DNA of 64,000 bases from NCBI RefSeq assembly GCF_034702125.1, contig NC_085872.1:28427634-28491633 (forward strand). Reading direction: 5' to 3'. This DNA is from Engraulis encrasicolus. Lineage: Eukaryota > Chordata > Actinopteri > Clupeiformes > Engraulidae. The stretch's first letter is position 1. Each line of letters opens with the position of its first letter. The notes under the pieces were generated by a model. That model made no database searches. It was not told the origin of the DNA and saw only the letters and a program-made list of their open reading frames with translations. Both the position numbers and the translations under genes were made by a program. Positions 36,991 through 47,903 of the stretch are shown here, in pieces.

Positions 36991-39900
36991 TCAAACCAGG
37001 CCGTCAAGAACTTCAACTGTTCCATAAATGTGGTCACCACACGCTTCTGCTCTCCTTCTCCAAGTCTGAAAACAGAGAATATAGGGTCATTTCACGTGAA
37101 ATCAGACATTTTGGGACCCGACCGATCCGGATTTCAATCATACTTGGTGTGCCTTTTTAGTAGCAAGGTAGCACCCCAGAACTGCATTGGTTTGAATCTG
37201 ACACTAATATTAAGGGAGAAACAGACTAGGAAAGGTTCACATTTTAGGGTAGGACACTATACATTCAGCCTTGAATATATCAGTCAGTGTTAGTCACATA
37301 AAGATGCCTGTGGTATTGTTTGAAAGCTCTTTTCTGGCTCTACATATTACACAATCAGCTTGGAATACAACAACTCTCAGAATATGAATTATGATAAATT
37401 GAAAAATTAAAAATTGAATATCTTAAAAAACTATATTTTAAAATGGCCAGTTCCTTGTCCAAACGTAGCCGGCAATGTCATTAGCAACACCTCAAATGCT
37501 GGTGTTCGGTTCTTTATTCATTTCAGAGAGAATTTGACTCACAAATATGGCATCATACAGACCACTTACTAATAATATGGTAATACCATAGTAGCATCAC
37601 ATGACAAAACAAAAACAAAACAAAAATGGTCAGTTTCCATGGTCCCAGGTTTCAGAAACTAAGGCAGATGTCCATTTATACACACCAAATGATGATATGT
37701 GAATGTTTGAACATTCCTTCTCTGTGTACCTGTGTCATCTTCCCTTTACCGTACTTTAAAGAGATAATCAATGGCTACACTCTCATTTTGTACTCTACCA
37801 GTACATTTGAAGCAGCAGCTGTGTCTTTTGTATGTTTAAGTACGTCCCGTTGCAGTTAGGTTCCACTACCAGAAGCACATCCTGATGATCCATGACAAGT
37901 CTATCTGGTCTGAAGGGAAAAGTGAAGGATGGAGATGGTCCATGAGGATGCAAGGAAGTTCAGTTTCACCTCTCCAGTGCTCAGCATACATTTCTCAACA
38001 CATGCTAGCCACCAGTTGCCATCATATACAGCTACAACATACCCTTTGATGCTTGAAAATGTAACACATTCCTTTACTGAGCTCACTCTTTCAACTCCTT
38101 CTCTGAATGCGGAAAATGGCCTAATGTCCATTAACAATGGGCAGAAGCGGTGTAGTTTTTGAGTACCTGGAATAGTTCTTGCAGATTCAAACCTCTTCAA
38201 CAGGTTCTCAGCTTCATGATGGTGCATCTCTCTCAAGAACATCCATTGCCAGTTTGCCACAACAGAGATGTACCATCATGAAGCTGAGAACCTGTTGAAA
38301 AGGTTGGAATCTGCAAGAACTATTCCAGGTACTCAAAAACTACACAGCTTCTGCCCATTGTCAATGGACACAGTGGAAGTTATGCCATTTTCAGCATTCA
38401 GAGAAGGCAGAGTTGAAAGAGTGAGCTCAGTAAAGGAATGTGTTACATTTTCAAGCATCAAAGGGTATGTTGTAGCTGTATATGATGGCAACTGGTGGCT
38501 AGCATGTGTTGAGACATGTATGCCGAGCAACTGGAGAGGTGAAACTGAACTTCCTGCCATCCTCATGGACCATCTCCATCCTTCACTTTTCCCTTCAGAC
38601 CAGATAGACTTGTCATGGATCATCAGGATGTGCTTCTGGTAGTGGAACCTGTAACTGCAACGGGACGTACTTGTACATTATCTACAAAAGACACAGCTGC
38701 TGCTTCAAATGCACTGGTAGAGTACAAAATGAGAGTGTAGCCATTGATTATCTCTTTAAAGTACGGTAAAGGGAAGATGACACAGGTACACAGAGAAGGA
38801 ATGTTCAAACATTCACATATCATCATTTGGTGTGTATAAATGGACATCTGCCTTAGTTTCTGAAACCTGGGACCATGGAAACTGACCATTTTTGTTTTGT
38901 TTTTGTTTTGTCATGTGATGCTACTATGGTATTACCATATTATTAGTAAGTGGTCTGTATGATGCCATATTTGTGAGTCAAATTCTCTCTGAAATGAATA
39001 AAGAACCGAACACCAGCATTTGAGGTGTTGCTAATGACATTGCCGGCTACGTTTGGACAAGGAACTGGCCATTTTAAAATATAGTTTTTTTAGATATTCA
39101 ATTTTTAATTTTTCAATTAATAATAATAATAATAATTCATATTCTGAGAGTTGTTGTATTCCAAGCTGATTGTGTAATATGTAGAGCCAGAAAAGAGCTT
39201 TCAAACAACACCACAGGCATCTCCATGTGACTAACACTGACTGATATAATCAATGCTGAATGTATAGTGTCCTACCCTCACATGTGAACCTTTCCTAGTC
39301 TGTTTCTCCCTTAATATTAGTGTCAGATTCAAACCAATGCAGTTCTGGGGTGCTACCTTGCTACTAAAAAGGCACACCAAGTATGATTGAAATCCGGGTC
39401 GGTCGGGTCCCAAAGTGTCTGATTTCACGTGAAATGACCCTATTTCTTAAGTCCACTAAGTCCAGCAACATGCATTTGAAGGCCAAAGAAAACAAGCATT
39501 TGCTACAGAGGGGATTATTTTTTTATTTAAAAGTGTGCAAATGTTTTGGAGCACATTTATGCATGTGACATAAGGTGAATCTTCAATTTCAGACTTATCT
39601 TAAGGTGGAAACCCTCAGTCATAAATCTCACCTGTTTCAGGTGCCTTTTAGGCACACACTCAGCAAAGTCAGGGCAGGCAATGCAGTCAATTTCTGGCTA
39701 CAAACGAGCAAAACAAGATAATCAGAGTGCTGTTAAAAATGAAATGAGCTTTCATAGGATAAAATTGCATTTTCATGATACTTACTATATGTGCTCCAGT
39801 CTGGACATGACATTCTGGATGATGGTGGAAGTGTGCTGAAGTTTTCCTTGTGCAGTAAGTTGGTTTCAGCTCTATTCGCAAATGAGCTCTGGGATGCTGC

Positions 39901-40378
39901 AATTAAAAAAACATTGTCTGCCAATTTTATGCGTATATATAGCCTAAAACATTGATAGTTATCATTGATAGCTATCAATTTTCTACACATAGGGTGAGAC
40001 ATACATGGATGTGTTTCTTGTTGTTTTGTTATTTTGTTATATATTTCTGGGTGAGATATAAAAAAGGGGGGAAAATGTGTGATATCTGTGAGATGTAACA
40101 ACAGAAAATGCTAAATGAATACATTGTTTCAAACAATAAAGTATTTTTTTAAAAAGTATACAAAACATTGCCTCTAAATGATCACAAAAGCATCATACCT
40201 CATCATGTGCCAGGCGTTGTGAATAATCTAGATGCATCCTGAAGTGAGCTAACTTTTTGTTAGCTAATTTGATCAGGCTATTAATGATTTGCTTGTCATT
40301 GTCATTATAAGAGTCCAGTCCACTAGCTGTAACCACCAGGATTATGGAAGCAAACATCAAAACTCCAAGAGCATTCAT
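36991..40378 (-). CDS. Small secreted six-cysteine protein, chemerin-like (copy A, apparently intact)
   Basis: Four exons: 40199-40378, 39786-39896, 39632-39697 and 36991-37065, all phase 0 with AG/GT borders, giving 143 aa. Exon 1 encodes a signal peptide (MNALGVLMFASIILVVTASG) and a helix (DKQIINSLIKLANKK). Exon 2 has LRIELKPTYC and the His-rich AHFHHHPEC. Exon 3 has DCIACPDFAEC, and exon 4 has TWRRRAEACGDHIYG. Cysteine spacing is C-x13-C-x12-C-x2-C-x5-C-x16-C. The six cysteines with a CxxC centre, the basic LRIEL strand and the location near fastk/tmub1 suggest a RARRES2 (chemerin)-type cystatin fold; this is inference. AATAAA (plus-strand TTTATT at 36884-36889) follows the stop by about 100 bp. 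Intron 3 is swollen by a 2.36-kb inverted repeat, so correct splicing is uncertain. Confidence 0.68.
37082..39440. mobile_element. 2.36-kb inverted-repeat (foldback) element in intron 3 of copy A
   Basis: Arms of about 1.15 kb (37082-38233 and 38265-39440) are near-identical reverse complements around a 31-nt spacer (38234-38264). Outer ends read TAGGGTCATTTCACGTGAAA and its complement. Copy C (57321-57350) shows the uninterrupted sequence AACAGAGAATATTTCTTAAG, so the borders are clear. Each arm encodes, reading outward from the centre, a fragment with ENLLKR, FSSIKGYVVAVYDGNWWLAC and related words. Such a domain is seen in fish transposon-derived proteins, so this looks like one end of a DNA transposon duplicated head to head. 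No catalytic domain is visible. Superfamily not certain. Confidence 0.88.
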
Positions 40379-40456
40379 TTCTGTGTGAATCCTCAGATGT
40401 TGGAGCCACTGTTTGATTCACAACTAACTCAGAGCTGACCGTTGAACTGTCTGTTC

Positions 40457-40464
40457 TTGTGCAA
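40457..40464 (-). promoter_or_regulatory. C/EBP-like site upstream of copy A
   Basis: TTGCACAA on the minus strand, 79 bp upstream of the start codon. The same octamer stands at the same distance in copies B and D and 75 bp upstream in C. An AAACAAACGC word (forkhead-like) follows about 40 bp further upstream. Confidence 0.4.
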
Positions 40465-40739
40465 CTTACAAATTAATTTGCTATGTCATTGAGCTGTAGG
40501 AAACAAACGCTTAACCTTGAGTTGCTGAACGGGCTGAACACACACACCCACACACACAGAGGTCTCAACGTAACTGACTTTTGGCAAAGATATGATCAGC
40601 GCTTAACTTCAGAGAAGAAATAAGCATATAGCAGTTGCATGGTTTGTTGTGACTCCCATCTGTGCTTTGCAAAGCCAGCAGAGATGTCCAAGTTCTTGTC
40701 AAGGACAGCCTTGAAGGAACACATTCTGACTCTCAGAGT

Positions 40740-41434
40740 CAGTGGCGTGCACAGACATTAGTTTTACAAATCCCCCCAAAAAACTGAACGAACACATCTG
40801 TCTCAACATAGTTTACCCGACTATTTGGTAGCCTTCTGTCAAGTAAAGTAATTATTGGTGGTAGATTTCCATGTCTAACCCTGGTGTAGTTGCTACAATA
40901 CCCCACTCTGCTACATTTGGCGTACTTGGCAGGATGTACATAACCACTGACAACAGTTGTTTTGGGTTATTTTGGGTTTGTTTCTTTGTCTTTGTAAAGG
41001 TAGACTGAGCGATCGCCTCGATTCGCAATGTCATTCCCGTGGTTCCTGCACGTTTGTAAATTGTATTTGATCACTGTGCACCATGGAGGGACAAAAGTCT
41101 GAACTGGCAGATTTCCACCTCTACCCCTGGCGTAGTCGCTATCTGCCACATTGACATACTGCGTCTGAGTCAGGGGCGCAAAAAGGGGGTATGCATACAT
41201 TGTACAGTGTCATTTGCGGCGGCAAAACGAAGGAACATTTTTTAATTCAGTTTATTTTTGACTCACAAATTCCGATGCGATAAAACAGGACTGTAGAATG
41301 AAAATGGCAAAAAAGCAGGCACTTTAGGAAGGGAGATGCTTTCAAAAGGAGCAAAAACACACGTGTATAGCCTATGCACCACATGTAAATGAAAGACCGC
41401 AACAGCATGAACTAGCTTCTGGAACTACTGTATA
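40740..41434. other. Intergenic DNA between copies A and E; repeats of uncertain type
   Basis: At 40740 the duplicated unit is interrupted by CAGTGGCGTGCACAGAC, which looks like a hAT terminus, but I could not find its partner end. Another hAT-like word, CAGGGGCGCAAAA, is near 41173. Short minus-strand frames have no recognisable domain. Confidence 0.45.
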
Positions 41435-41647
41435 TGTAACGGAGGCTAACTAGCACAGAGTTGGCGTGGAACGTTGGTAAACCTCCCTCCGATAGCCTCA
41501 TACAGTCTCGTGCCGTTGGGCCGAGAGACTAGTCTCTTGGCCCAGCGGTATCGTACTGTGTCTCCCATTGCCGAACCGTTGTAGTTGACGAGGTCGCACG
41601 TTCGATCCCCGAGGGGGGTGAACAGGTGCAAGATGACCTCCGTCACA
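41435..41647 (+). mobile_element. TGTAACGG-type element with internal tRNA-like promoter boxes (213 bp)
   Basis: It starts TGTAACGGAGG and ends CCTCCGTCACA (inverted, one mismatch), with TATA on both sides (41431-41434 and 41648-41651). Inside, TGGCCCAGCGG at 41538-41548 fits the A-box consensus TRGYNNANNGG and GTTCGATCC at 41600-41608 fits the B-box consensus GWTCRANNC, spaced as in a tRNA gene. A degraded relative is at 14956-15154. The TG...CA ends and 4-bp duplication recall a solo LTR or TRIM; the boxes recall a SINE. Confidence 0.75.
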
Positions 41648-42159
41648 TATATGAAACCAAAGTCACCTGTGTACAAACATGTGTCCTGGCAGTCAGGGTG
41701 AACCGAGCTGAATATCAGGTTAAACAGGGCTCTTCTTTAGTTCATTTGCTGCTACATTACTTTGCTGAGGAAAACTGACAATGATCAGGTATTTCCGTCT
41801 GCATGCTGGAAACCATTTCGAAATGGGCATTGATCGTAAAACTGTCAATGTCAAGTTCCTGTCAAGGACCGGAATGGGTGGAGTACCGCCTTATATGACC
41901 TAAGAGATTACTGAAAGTTGTGACGAGTCAGGACAACACTACTGCAATCATCATGAATGCACCCTTATTCTGAATTACGATATACGGTAGTTAGTGGAAC
42001 ACACCAACATGAGACTCAGCATTTTGCACAGTGTTTTGTAAGCGACACTCACAACACTGGCTGAATTAAAGATAAGTGTCCAAAGATTTTAAGTGGGATT
42101 AAATGGCTAATTAATTCATCTAAAAATAACAATTAAGGTTCCTTTGCTCATATGAAACA

Positions 42160-42227
<68 letters not shown>
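42160..42227. repeat. (AC)n microsatellite
   Basis: About 33 AC units. The flank AAGGTTCCTTTGCTCATATGAAACACA also occurs next to an AC tract near 32150-32190, so the microsatellite is part of a dispersed repeat. Confidence 0.96.
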
Positions 42228-42228
<1 letters not shown>

Positions 42229-42420
42229 TATGTACTTTATTTGATTCCACATTATAAGTTAATATTAAGTTAATATCAATAGGAACCAAATATGATGAAT
42301 AATCCAACAACTATTTTGACCAACAAACACTGTTATGGGAATGCATCATTAAGGTCGGATACAGGAAACATATTCTTTTCCAGATGAACATGCTCCTTAT
42401 AACTGCAGATATTAAGCAGT

Positions 42421-42424
<4 letters not shown>

Positions 42425-42502
<78 letters not shown>

Positions 42503-42512
42503 GCGTGCGCGT
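42425..42512. repeat. (AC)n(GC)n alternating purine-pyrimidine tract
   Basis: About 30 AC units pass directly into CGCGCGCGCGCGCGCG and GTGCGCGTG. The strict alternation over nearly 90 bp is the kind of sequence that can adopt Z-DNA. Confidence 0.95.
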
Positions 42513-42732
42513 GCTGTATCCAACTGTATCGCACGATATATCGGCCACGAATCGCCGATCTATAATCTATAACGTTCGTGGTGCCGTCACGATAAAGCCC
42601 CATTTTGTGTGGTTGGGCCACACTTCCGCGGCCAATGCATTTGAATGGCCTGCCCAACTGGGGGTTGATTTACGATTGATGGCCCATTTATAGATTAATT
42701 TCATTTCGTGGAAACACGACACATCTCGTGCG

Positions 42733-42737
<5 letters not shown>

Positions 42738-42801
<64 letters not shown>

Positions 42802-42838
42802 TCTCACACACTCACACACACACTCACACACTCACACA

Positions 42839-42908
<70 letters not shown>

Positions 42909-42912
42909 CGCA
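42738..42912. repeat. (CT)n followed by (AC)n compound microsatellite
   Basis: About 28 CT units, then irregular CACACT words, then about 30 AC units. The open frames over it encode only Ser-Leu or Thr-His repeats. Confidence 0.96.
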
Positions 42913-42929
42913 CACACGTGCAGTGGGGA

Positions 42930-43276
42930 GTCACCAAGATATGTTCTGCAAGAAGGAGTCATAAAGGCAGCAGAGAACATCGTTGGCTGCCCTCTTCCCT
43001 TTCTGGAGGACCTTCACAGCGCCCGGTGCCTGAAACAGACATCTATTCTAATAGACACATCACACCCAGGTCACAACCTGTTTGAACTGCTACCATCTAG
43101 TAGTGACAGGTCCAAGAAAACCAGGACAAATAGACTGAAAAGCAGCTTTTACCCAGCAGCCATTACTGCATTCAATTCTGCTGCCAAAGTCTAATTTTCA
43201 TATAATTCTTTTTTTGCTTCAATCAACAAGCTATAATCAGTTCCGTTGTACTTGTTACAATGACAAATAAAATATA
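42930..43276 (+). mobile_element. LINE 3'-end fragment (C-terminal polyprotein remnant)
   Basis: One frame reads DTSHPGHNLFELLPSS...TRTNRLKSSFYPAAI, the typical C-terminal end of fish LINE polyproteins, followed by TTGTTACAATGACAAATAAAAT. Related to 36355-36505. Confidence 0.7.
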
Positions 43277-43489
43277 GTCTCTGAAGAAGCTGTAGCAACA
43301 CCGAAATGTTAGTCGGGTGTGTGCACAAGTCTTGAAAACTAACCTGCAGTGTGCTCCAGCCTCTTCCTCTCAAAATAGGCCTATATTCTATATTTTACAT
43401 GTTCTATATTTGATGGACCACCAGACTATCAGACACACCCGTTGAAGCCAGTTAGTAGGCTTCATTTTGTGACTTACTGCTAGGCCAAG

Positions 43490-44390
43490 AAATATATGGA
43501 CAGAGCTGTAGACTCTCAGCATTAATCTGTTGTTTACGTCCAAATCAAATTGAATAGAAATAGCACCAATTTGTACTGGGGGATCAAAAGTAATTGGACA
43601 AGCTGTTCAGCTATTCCTGCAGTCAGGTGTGTGTTATTCCCTTGTTTTCCCAACAACAAGATGTAGGCCTAAATAAAAGATGTTTATTGTAGTTCATTGT
43701 AAGTGTTTCGTTTGCATTGTTTTGTTACGGAATCTCCACTAGATCCAAAGTCCCCCTGTCATCATCAGTCATTAAAGTATCATTGCAAAATCTAAACAAA
43801 TCCATTCGAGAGATGAAAAACCCATTCAAGAGATGAGAAAAAAATCGATACAGAGCAACACCAAAATACAGAGCAAACATGAAAAGCAAATGTTGTGGAT
43901 GACGGTCGAAGCGAACAAAAACCCATTTTCCAACAATTGGCTGGATGTAAAACAGAATCCAGGAGGTATGCATGCCATAGTCAACAATCAAGAACAAGAT
44001 CAAGAAGAACACTTCATCAGATGGTTCACTGCAAGAGGTAAACAACTGTTGAGCATCAAAAATAGCAAATGCAGACACAGTTTTGCCAAACTACAAAGAC
44101 ACAGGTCTGGAACTCCTATGGACAGATGAGACAAAAATCTAATTGAACAACAGTCATGGGAAGAAAAGAGTATATGGTTCAGCCGATTTGGATGTAAATA
44201 TCATCATATTAAAGATGAAAGTCTGCAGTTATAAAACATTTTGTTTATTTCATTTCAAATCCATGGGCATCGTGTATAGAAACAAAAATATGAAAAGTGT
44301 GTCAATGTTTATGGACCCAATTACATACACTGACCATGTCCAAGCAATGACTTGCTGCGTGTCAATGCCTTTCAGAGGGCCTATTGATTT
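43490..44390 (+). mobile_element. Degenerate Tc1/mariner-like remnant
   Basis: AAAAGTAATTGGACAAG near 43588 and GGAACTCCTATGGACAGATG followed by AGACAAAAATCTAATT near 44110 (encoding WTDETKI-like residues in a broken frame) resemble a Tc1-like transposon with its first catalytic Asp. Frames are heavily disrupted. The minus-strand ORF over 43725-44078 is a shadow of it. Confidence 0.45.
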
Positions 44391-44892
44391 ATAGGTGTTA
44401 TTGGCAGCCGTATCGTGATGAGTGTATTGACAGATGATCCTACTAAATGCATAACGGTGTTCCAAATCCAGGTAGGCCTAATGATGAATCCAGGGCATCA
44501 CGGGTTCTGTTTAAAGCCAAAAAAAATATATATATATATTTTTCATTGCTGTAAAGCTGTTAAGTGCTCTCCTTTTCTATATTGTTGCACATGAAGAGCC
44601 TTCAATAGGCCGACTGCTAAAGAAGGGAAATCTAAAATAACAAAAGGAAGAGTTGTAATTCCTGATGCTTGAAAGTGTACTGTATTACTCACACAGTGGA
44701 ATGTGATTTTACAGCCTGATTCCATAAAGTGTAATTTAGATTGAGGTTTACTGTACTGAGTTATTTTGGTGTTCCATGTTTTTTTAAAATTAGCAGTACA
44801 GGTGTATTTCTATCAAACTGCCTCATACTTGGCACATCTGTTAGCTGCCCAAAACGGCACACAATACATAATGGCAATCCATTATATATAGC

Positions 44893-45442
44893 TGTCATGA
44901 GCTCGCTCCCTGGCATCCTTCTTTTGAGCTCTTGACCCTTTACTTATTTCGCTCTCTCTGTCGCTCTCTCTCTCTGTGCCTCTCTCACTCTCTCTCTGTC
45001 TGCCTGTCTCTCTCCCTCTCTCTCTGCCTGTCTCTCTCTGTCTGTCTGTTGTCCTGATCCGATTCCTGCTCCTGACCCTGTTCCTGTTCCAGTATCTGTT
45101 CCTTCCCCGATCTGCATCCAAACCCTCTCTGCCTGAATCCCCGTGATTGACCTGGACCTGTTTGACAACCTCTGCTCTCCTGCTCCGGTAACTCTGACCT
45201 GCCTTCTGTCATTTCAACCACGATTACCCAGAACTGTACTTCTGCCGCGTTTCATCTGCCCTGTTGTGTGTGTGTTCCCCCCCAGGACTTCCGGACCCTC
45301 CACCACCTGCTCCAGACGCTCCTCTGCCACTGGGACACACACACACACGCTCAAGGATTCATGCTCCCAACTCCCTTTCCCAATATTGAATAAACTCTGA
45401 AAAAGTGATGCACTTGGGTCCTCGTCTGTCCAGTTCATGACA
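44893..45442. mobile_element. Solo-LTR-like insertion (550 bp)
   Basis: It begins TGTCATGAGC and ends TTCATGACA, with the terminal 8 bases inverted (TGTCATGA / TCATGACA), and interrupts the unit sequence CCATTATATA-ACATTCACC that is continuous near 57085. An AATAAA stands near 45388 and the interior is CT-rich. It resembles an LTR, but the target duplication is unclear. Confidence 0.55.
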
Positions 45443-45582
45443 ATAACATTCACCACAATACATCAGAACCATGAAGACAGGTGGCTTATTTTTCTGTTGC
45501 TTCTTTATTATTATTTGCAATTATCTGAAGAATAAGTGAAAACACAATTGGTAATCCAGAGGACATTAAACACAGTTGAATT

Positions 45583-46122
45583 TTAATACAGATCCACTAT
45601 CCATCCATTTATGTCAATAATGTCACTGCCACACCTTTGTTTTCTCTCTTCCCAAGCCTGAAAGCAGAGAATATTTCTGAGATCCAGCAAAACATATGAA
45701 GGTCAACGAAAACATGTCTAGCGTTTGCGGAAGAATGGATGTTTTTTTTTATTAAGTGTGCAAATGTTTTGGACCACATTTATGCATATGAAATAAGGTG
45801 AATCAATTTCAGACTTATTTAAATTATTAACTTAAATGTGGAAACCCTCAGTCATAAATCTCACCTGTTTCAGGTGTTCTTTATGCACACAATCGTCAAA
45901 GTCAGGGCAGGCAATGCAGTCAATTTCTTTCTTCTACAAAAGATCAAAGCAAAACAATCACAGTTCTATTCAAAAAATGAAATGAAATATTTATAGGATA
46001 AAATCACATTTTCATGATACTTACTATGTTTGCTCCAGTCTGAACACCACATTCTGGATGATGGTGGAAATGTGCTGAAGTTTTCCTTGTGCAGTTGGTT
46101 GGTTTCAGCTCTATTCGCAAAT
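45583..46122 (-). pseudogene. Chemerin-like copy E, 5'-truncated (exons 2 partial, 3 and 4)
   Basis: Exon 4 is 45583-45657 (AWEERKQRCGSDIIDINGWI, then VDLY and a stop). Exon 3 is 45865-45933, with DCIACPDFDDC and one extra codon at its start. Exon 2 is 46025-46122, which stops matching the other copies 13 bp before the normal acceptor. The first exon with the signal peptide is absent: homology ends where a LINE 3' fragment begins. Cysteine positions in the kept exons are conserved, and splice donors of exons 2 and 3 are intact. Without exon 1 a secreted product is not expected. Confidence 0.75.
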
Positions 46123-46156
46123 TCGCAGCTATCTCACCACATACAAGGCCCTAAAC

Positions 46157-46371
46157 CAGTGTTTCCCAACCTTTTTTGTCCTGCGTACCCCCTAAGCAAT
46201 TTTGTCACATGATGAGTACCCCCCTCCCCCATGCTCTATATCTGTTCCTCTATCCCAATGTCACTACACTCCATTATATTTGTTGTACATACATTTTTTC
46301 AAGTAGGCGTACCCCCTGAGGTGTGCTCGCGTACCCCTAGTGGTACACGTACCCCTGGTTGAGAAACACTG
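46157..46371. mobile_element. hAT-like MITE with perfect 8-bp target duplication (215 bp)
   Basis: Ends CAGTGTTTCCCAACC and GGTTGAGAAACACTG are flanked by CCCTAAAC on both sides (46149-46156 and 46372-46379). Nested in the LINE fragment. Confidence 0.95.
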
Positions 46372-46490
46372 CCCTAAACAACCCCGCCCTGTCATATCTG
46401 TCTGACCTCCTGCACCGCCCCGCCAACTCTGCTCCATCGACGCCAACCTCCTCACCTACACCACCTCGACCGAATACCGGGCCATTGGAG

Positions 46491-46772
46491 CAGGGTCGGT
46501 TCTAAGGGGTGGCATTTGCCCCCCCATAAATATGATTTGCCACCCTAATTAAAGAGCCCTGATTGTGACCAATAACCTTAATGCTTGACATCATTTCAGA
46601 CATAGAACTTTAGGTTGCAGGGTTTCACTTTAAGGGATTCACTGTATCACATAAGTGTGTGTGTGGATTATATAGTGTTTATAATTTTTCCTTAGTGTAG
46701 GAGCATGTCCCCCTGAAATACACTTCGCCACCCTTTTGCCACCCCAAGAATAAATGTCTGGAACCGCCCCTG
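46491..46772. mobile_element. hAT-like MITE (282 bp)
   Basis: Ends CAGGGTCGGTTCTA and GGAACCGCCCCTG are flanked by CATTGGAG and CCTTGGAG (7 of 8). Nested in the LINE fragment, 110 bp from the previous MITE. Confidence 0.9.
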
Positions 46773-46941
46773 CCTTGGAGACAGAGCCTTTTCCATCGCT
46801 GCCCCCACCCTCTGGAACTCTCTCCCCCTGAGCATCCGTGACTCTGATTCTCTGCATTCCTTCAAACGGCATCTCGAGACCCACCTCTTCAACTCTGCCT
46901 ATAACACTTAACACATTGCCCTGCTGACCTTTGTCTGTCTG

Positions 46942-46946
<5 letters not shown>

Positions 46947-46987
<41 letters not shown>
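46947..46987. repeat. (GT)n microsatellite in LINE 3' region
   Basis: About 20 GT units between the LINE stop codon and its (ATT)n tail. Confidence 0.9.
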
Positions 46988-46990
<3 letters not shown>

Positions 46991-47559
46991 AATCATGTGT
47001 GTTTTTTTTTCAGTAAAGTGGCTTTGAGTACCAAGAAAAGCGATATATAAAACTGATCTATTATTATTATTACTGTTATTATTATTATTATTATTGTTAT
47101 TAACGGTGGTCGGGCATGTCCAATTCCGTCCTTTAAACCACCCAAAATATTTGTTTTTAAAAATGGGCAGCTCACCGTACAGTTGAGTTTCTTCTAGACC
47201 TGTGTGCTCCATGTCATTGTAAAGGACGCACCGGGAAATGGTGGGCCTCATTTGGAAACCACAAAAGTATATAGGCCCTTCATTATATTAATAGGCCTAC
47301 TGCTAAATAAGGGAAATCTAAAATAACAGAAGGAAGAATTACAATTCCTAGATTACTGATGCTTGAAAATGTGTATTATTCACATAGTGAAATGTGATTT
47401 CACGGCTTGATTTCACATAGTGTAATTTAGTTTAAGCTATAGGCTACTGTACTGAGTTGTTTTGGTGTTCCCTTTTTTATTAGCAGTACAGGTGTATTCA
47501 AACTGCCTCCTGCTTGGCACATCTAATAGCTGCTCAAAACGGCACACAATGCATTTTTG

Positions 47560-47692
47560 TCACGCTGGGGGAAAGGCTTGTACTGCACTGCACTGAGGGT
47601 AAGCTGTTTACATGTTGTGCCCTGGGTAATATGTGACATGCTATGTGTAAATAAATTGACAATAAAACCGACTTGACTTGACTTAAGGACTG
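47560..47692 (+). repeat. Retroposon tail (TTGAC type) in the duplicated unit
   Basis: It shares AAATTGACAATAAAACC and CTTGACTTGACTTA with 20540-20590. It interrupts the unit sequence GGCACACAATGCAT-AATGGCAA that is continuous in the other copies. Confidence 0.55.
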
Positions 47693-47903
47693 ACTGGTGG
47701 ACGTCTGCATAATGACGGGACTGGCTGCCATAATGGCAATACATTATATAGCCTAACATTCACCACATACACCAAGACCATGAAGACAGACGGCTCACTT
47801 TTTCTTTTGCTATACTTTTATTACTTGCCATTAGCTTAACAGAAGAACATATGGTAGCGAAAACATAATTGATGATCCAGAGGACATTAGACACGGTTGA
47901 ATT

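Larger units (their letters stand above)
46129..47101 (+). mobile_element. LINE 3' fragment with two nested hAT MITEs
   Basis: After removal of the nested elements, one frame reads YLTTYKALN...ALSYLSDLLHRP, then RAFSIAAPTLWNSLPLSIRD and SFKRHLETHLFNSAY. This is the C-terminal end of an L2/Rex-like polyprotein. It ends GCGATATATAAAAC and an (ATT)n tail (about 47059-47101). Its start coincides with the truncation of copy E. Confidence 0.85.

Noticed and set aside
37626..38889. Pair of identical frames at 37626-37859 and 38623-38889 as possible duplicate genes
   Set aside because: They are the two arms of one inverted repeat read antisense; no start context or domain.
41530..41615. tRNA gene
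   Set aside because: A and B boxes fit, but the segment is enclosed by element termini and I could not build acceptor stem pairing.
43725..44078. 117-codon hydrophobic minus-strand frame as a membrane protein
   Set aside because: It lies antisense over a degenerate Tc1-like remnant and has no homology I recognise.
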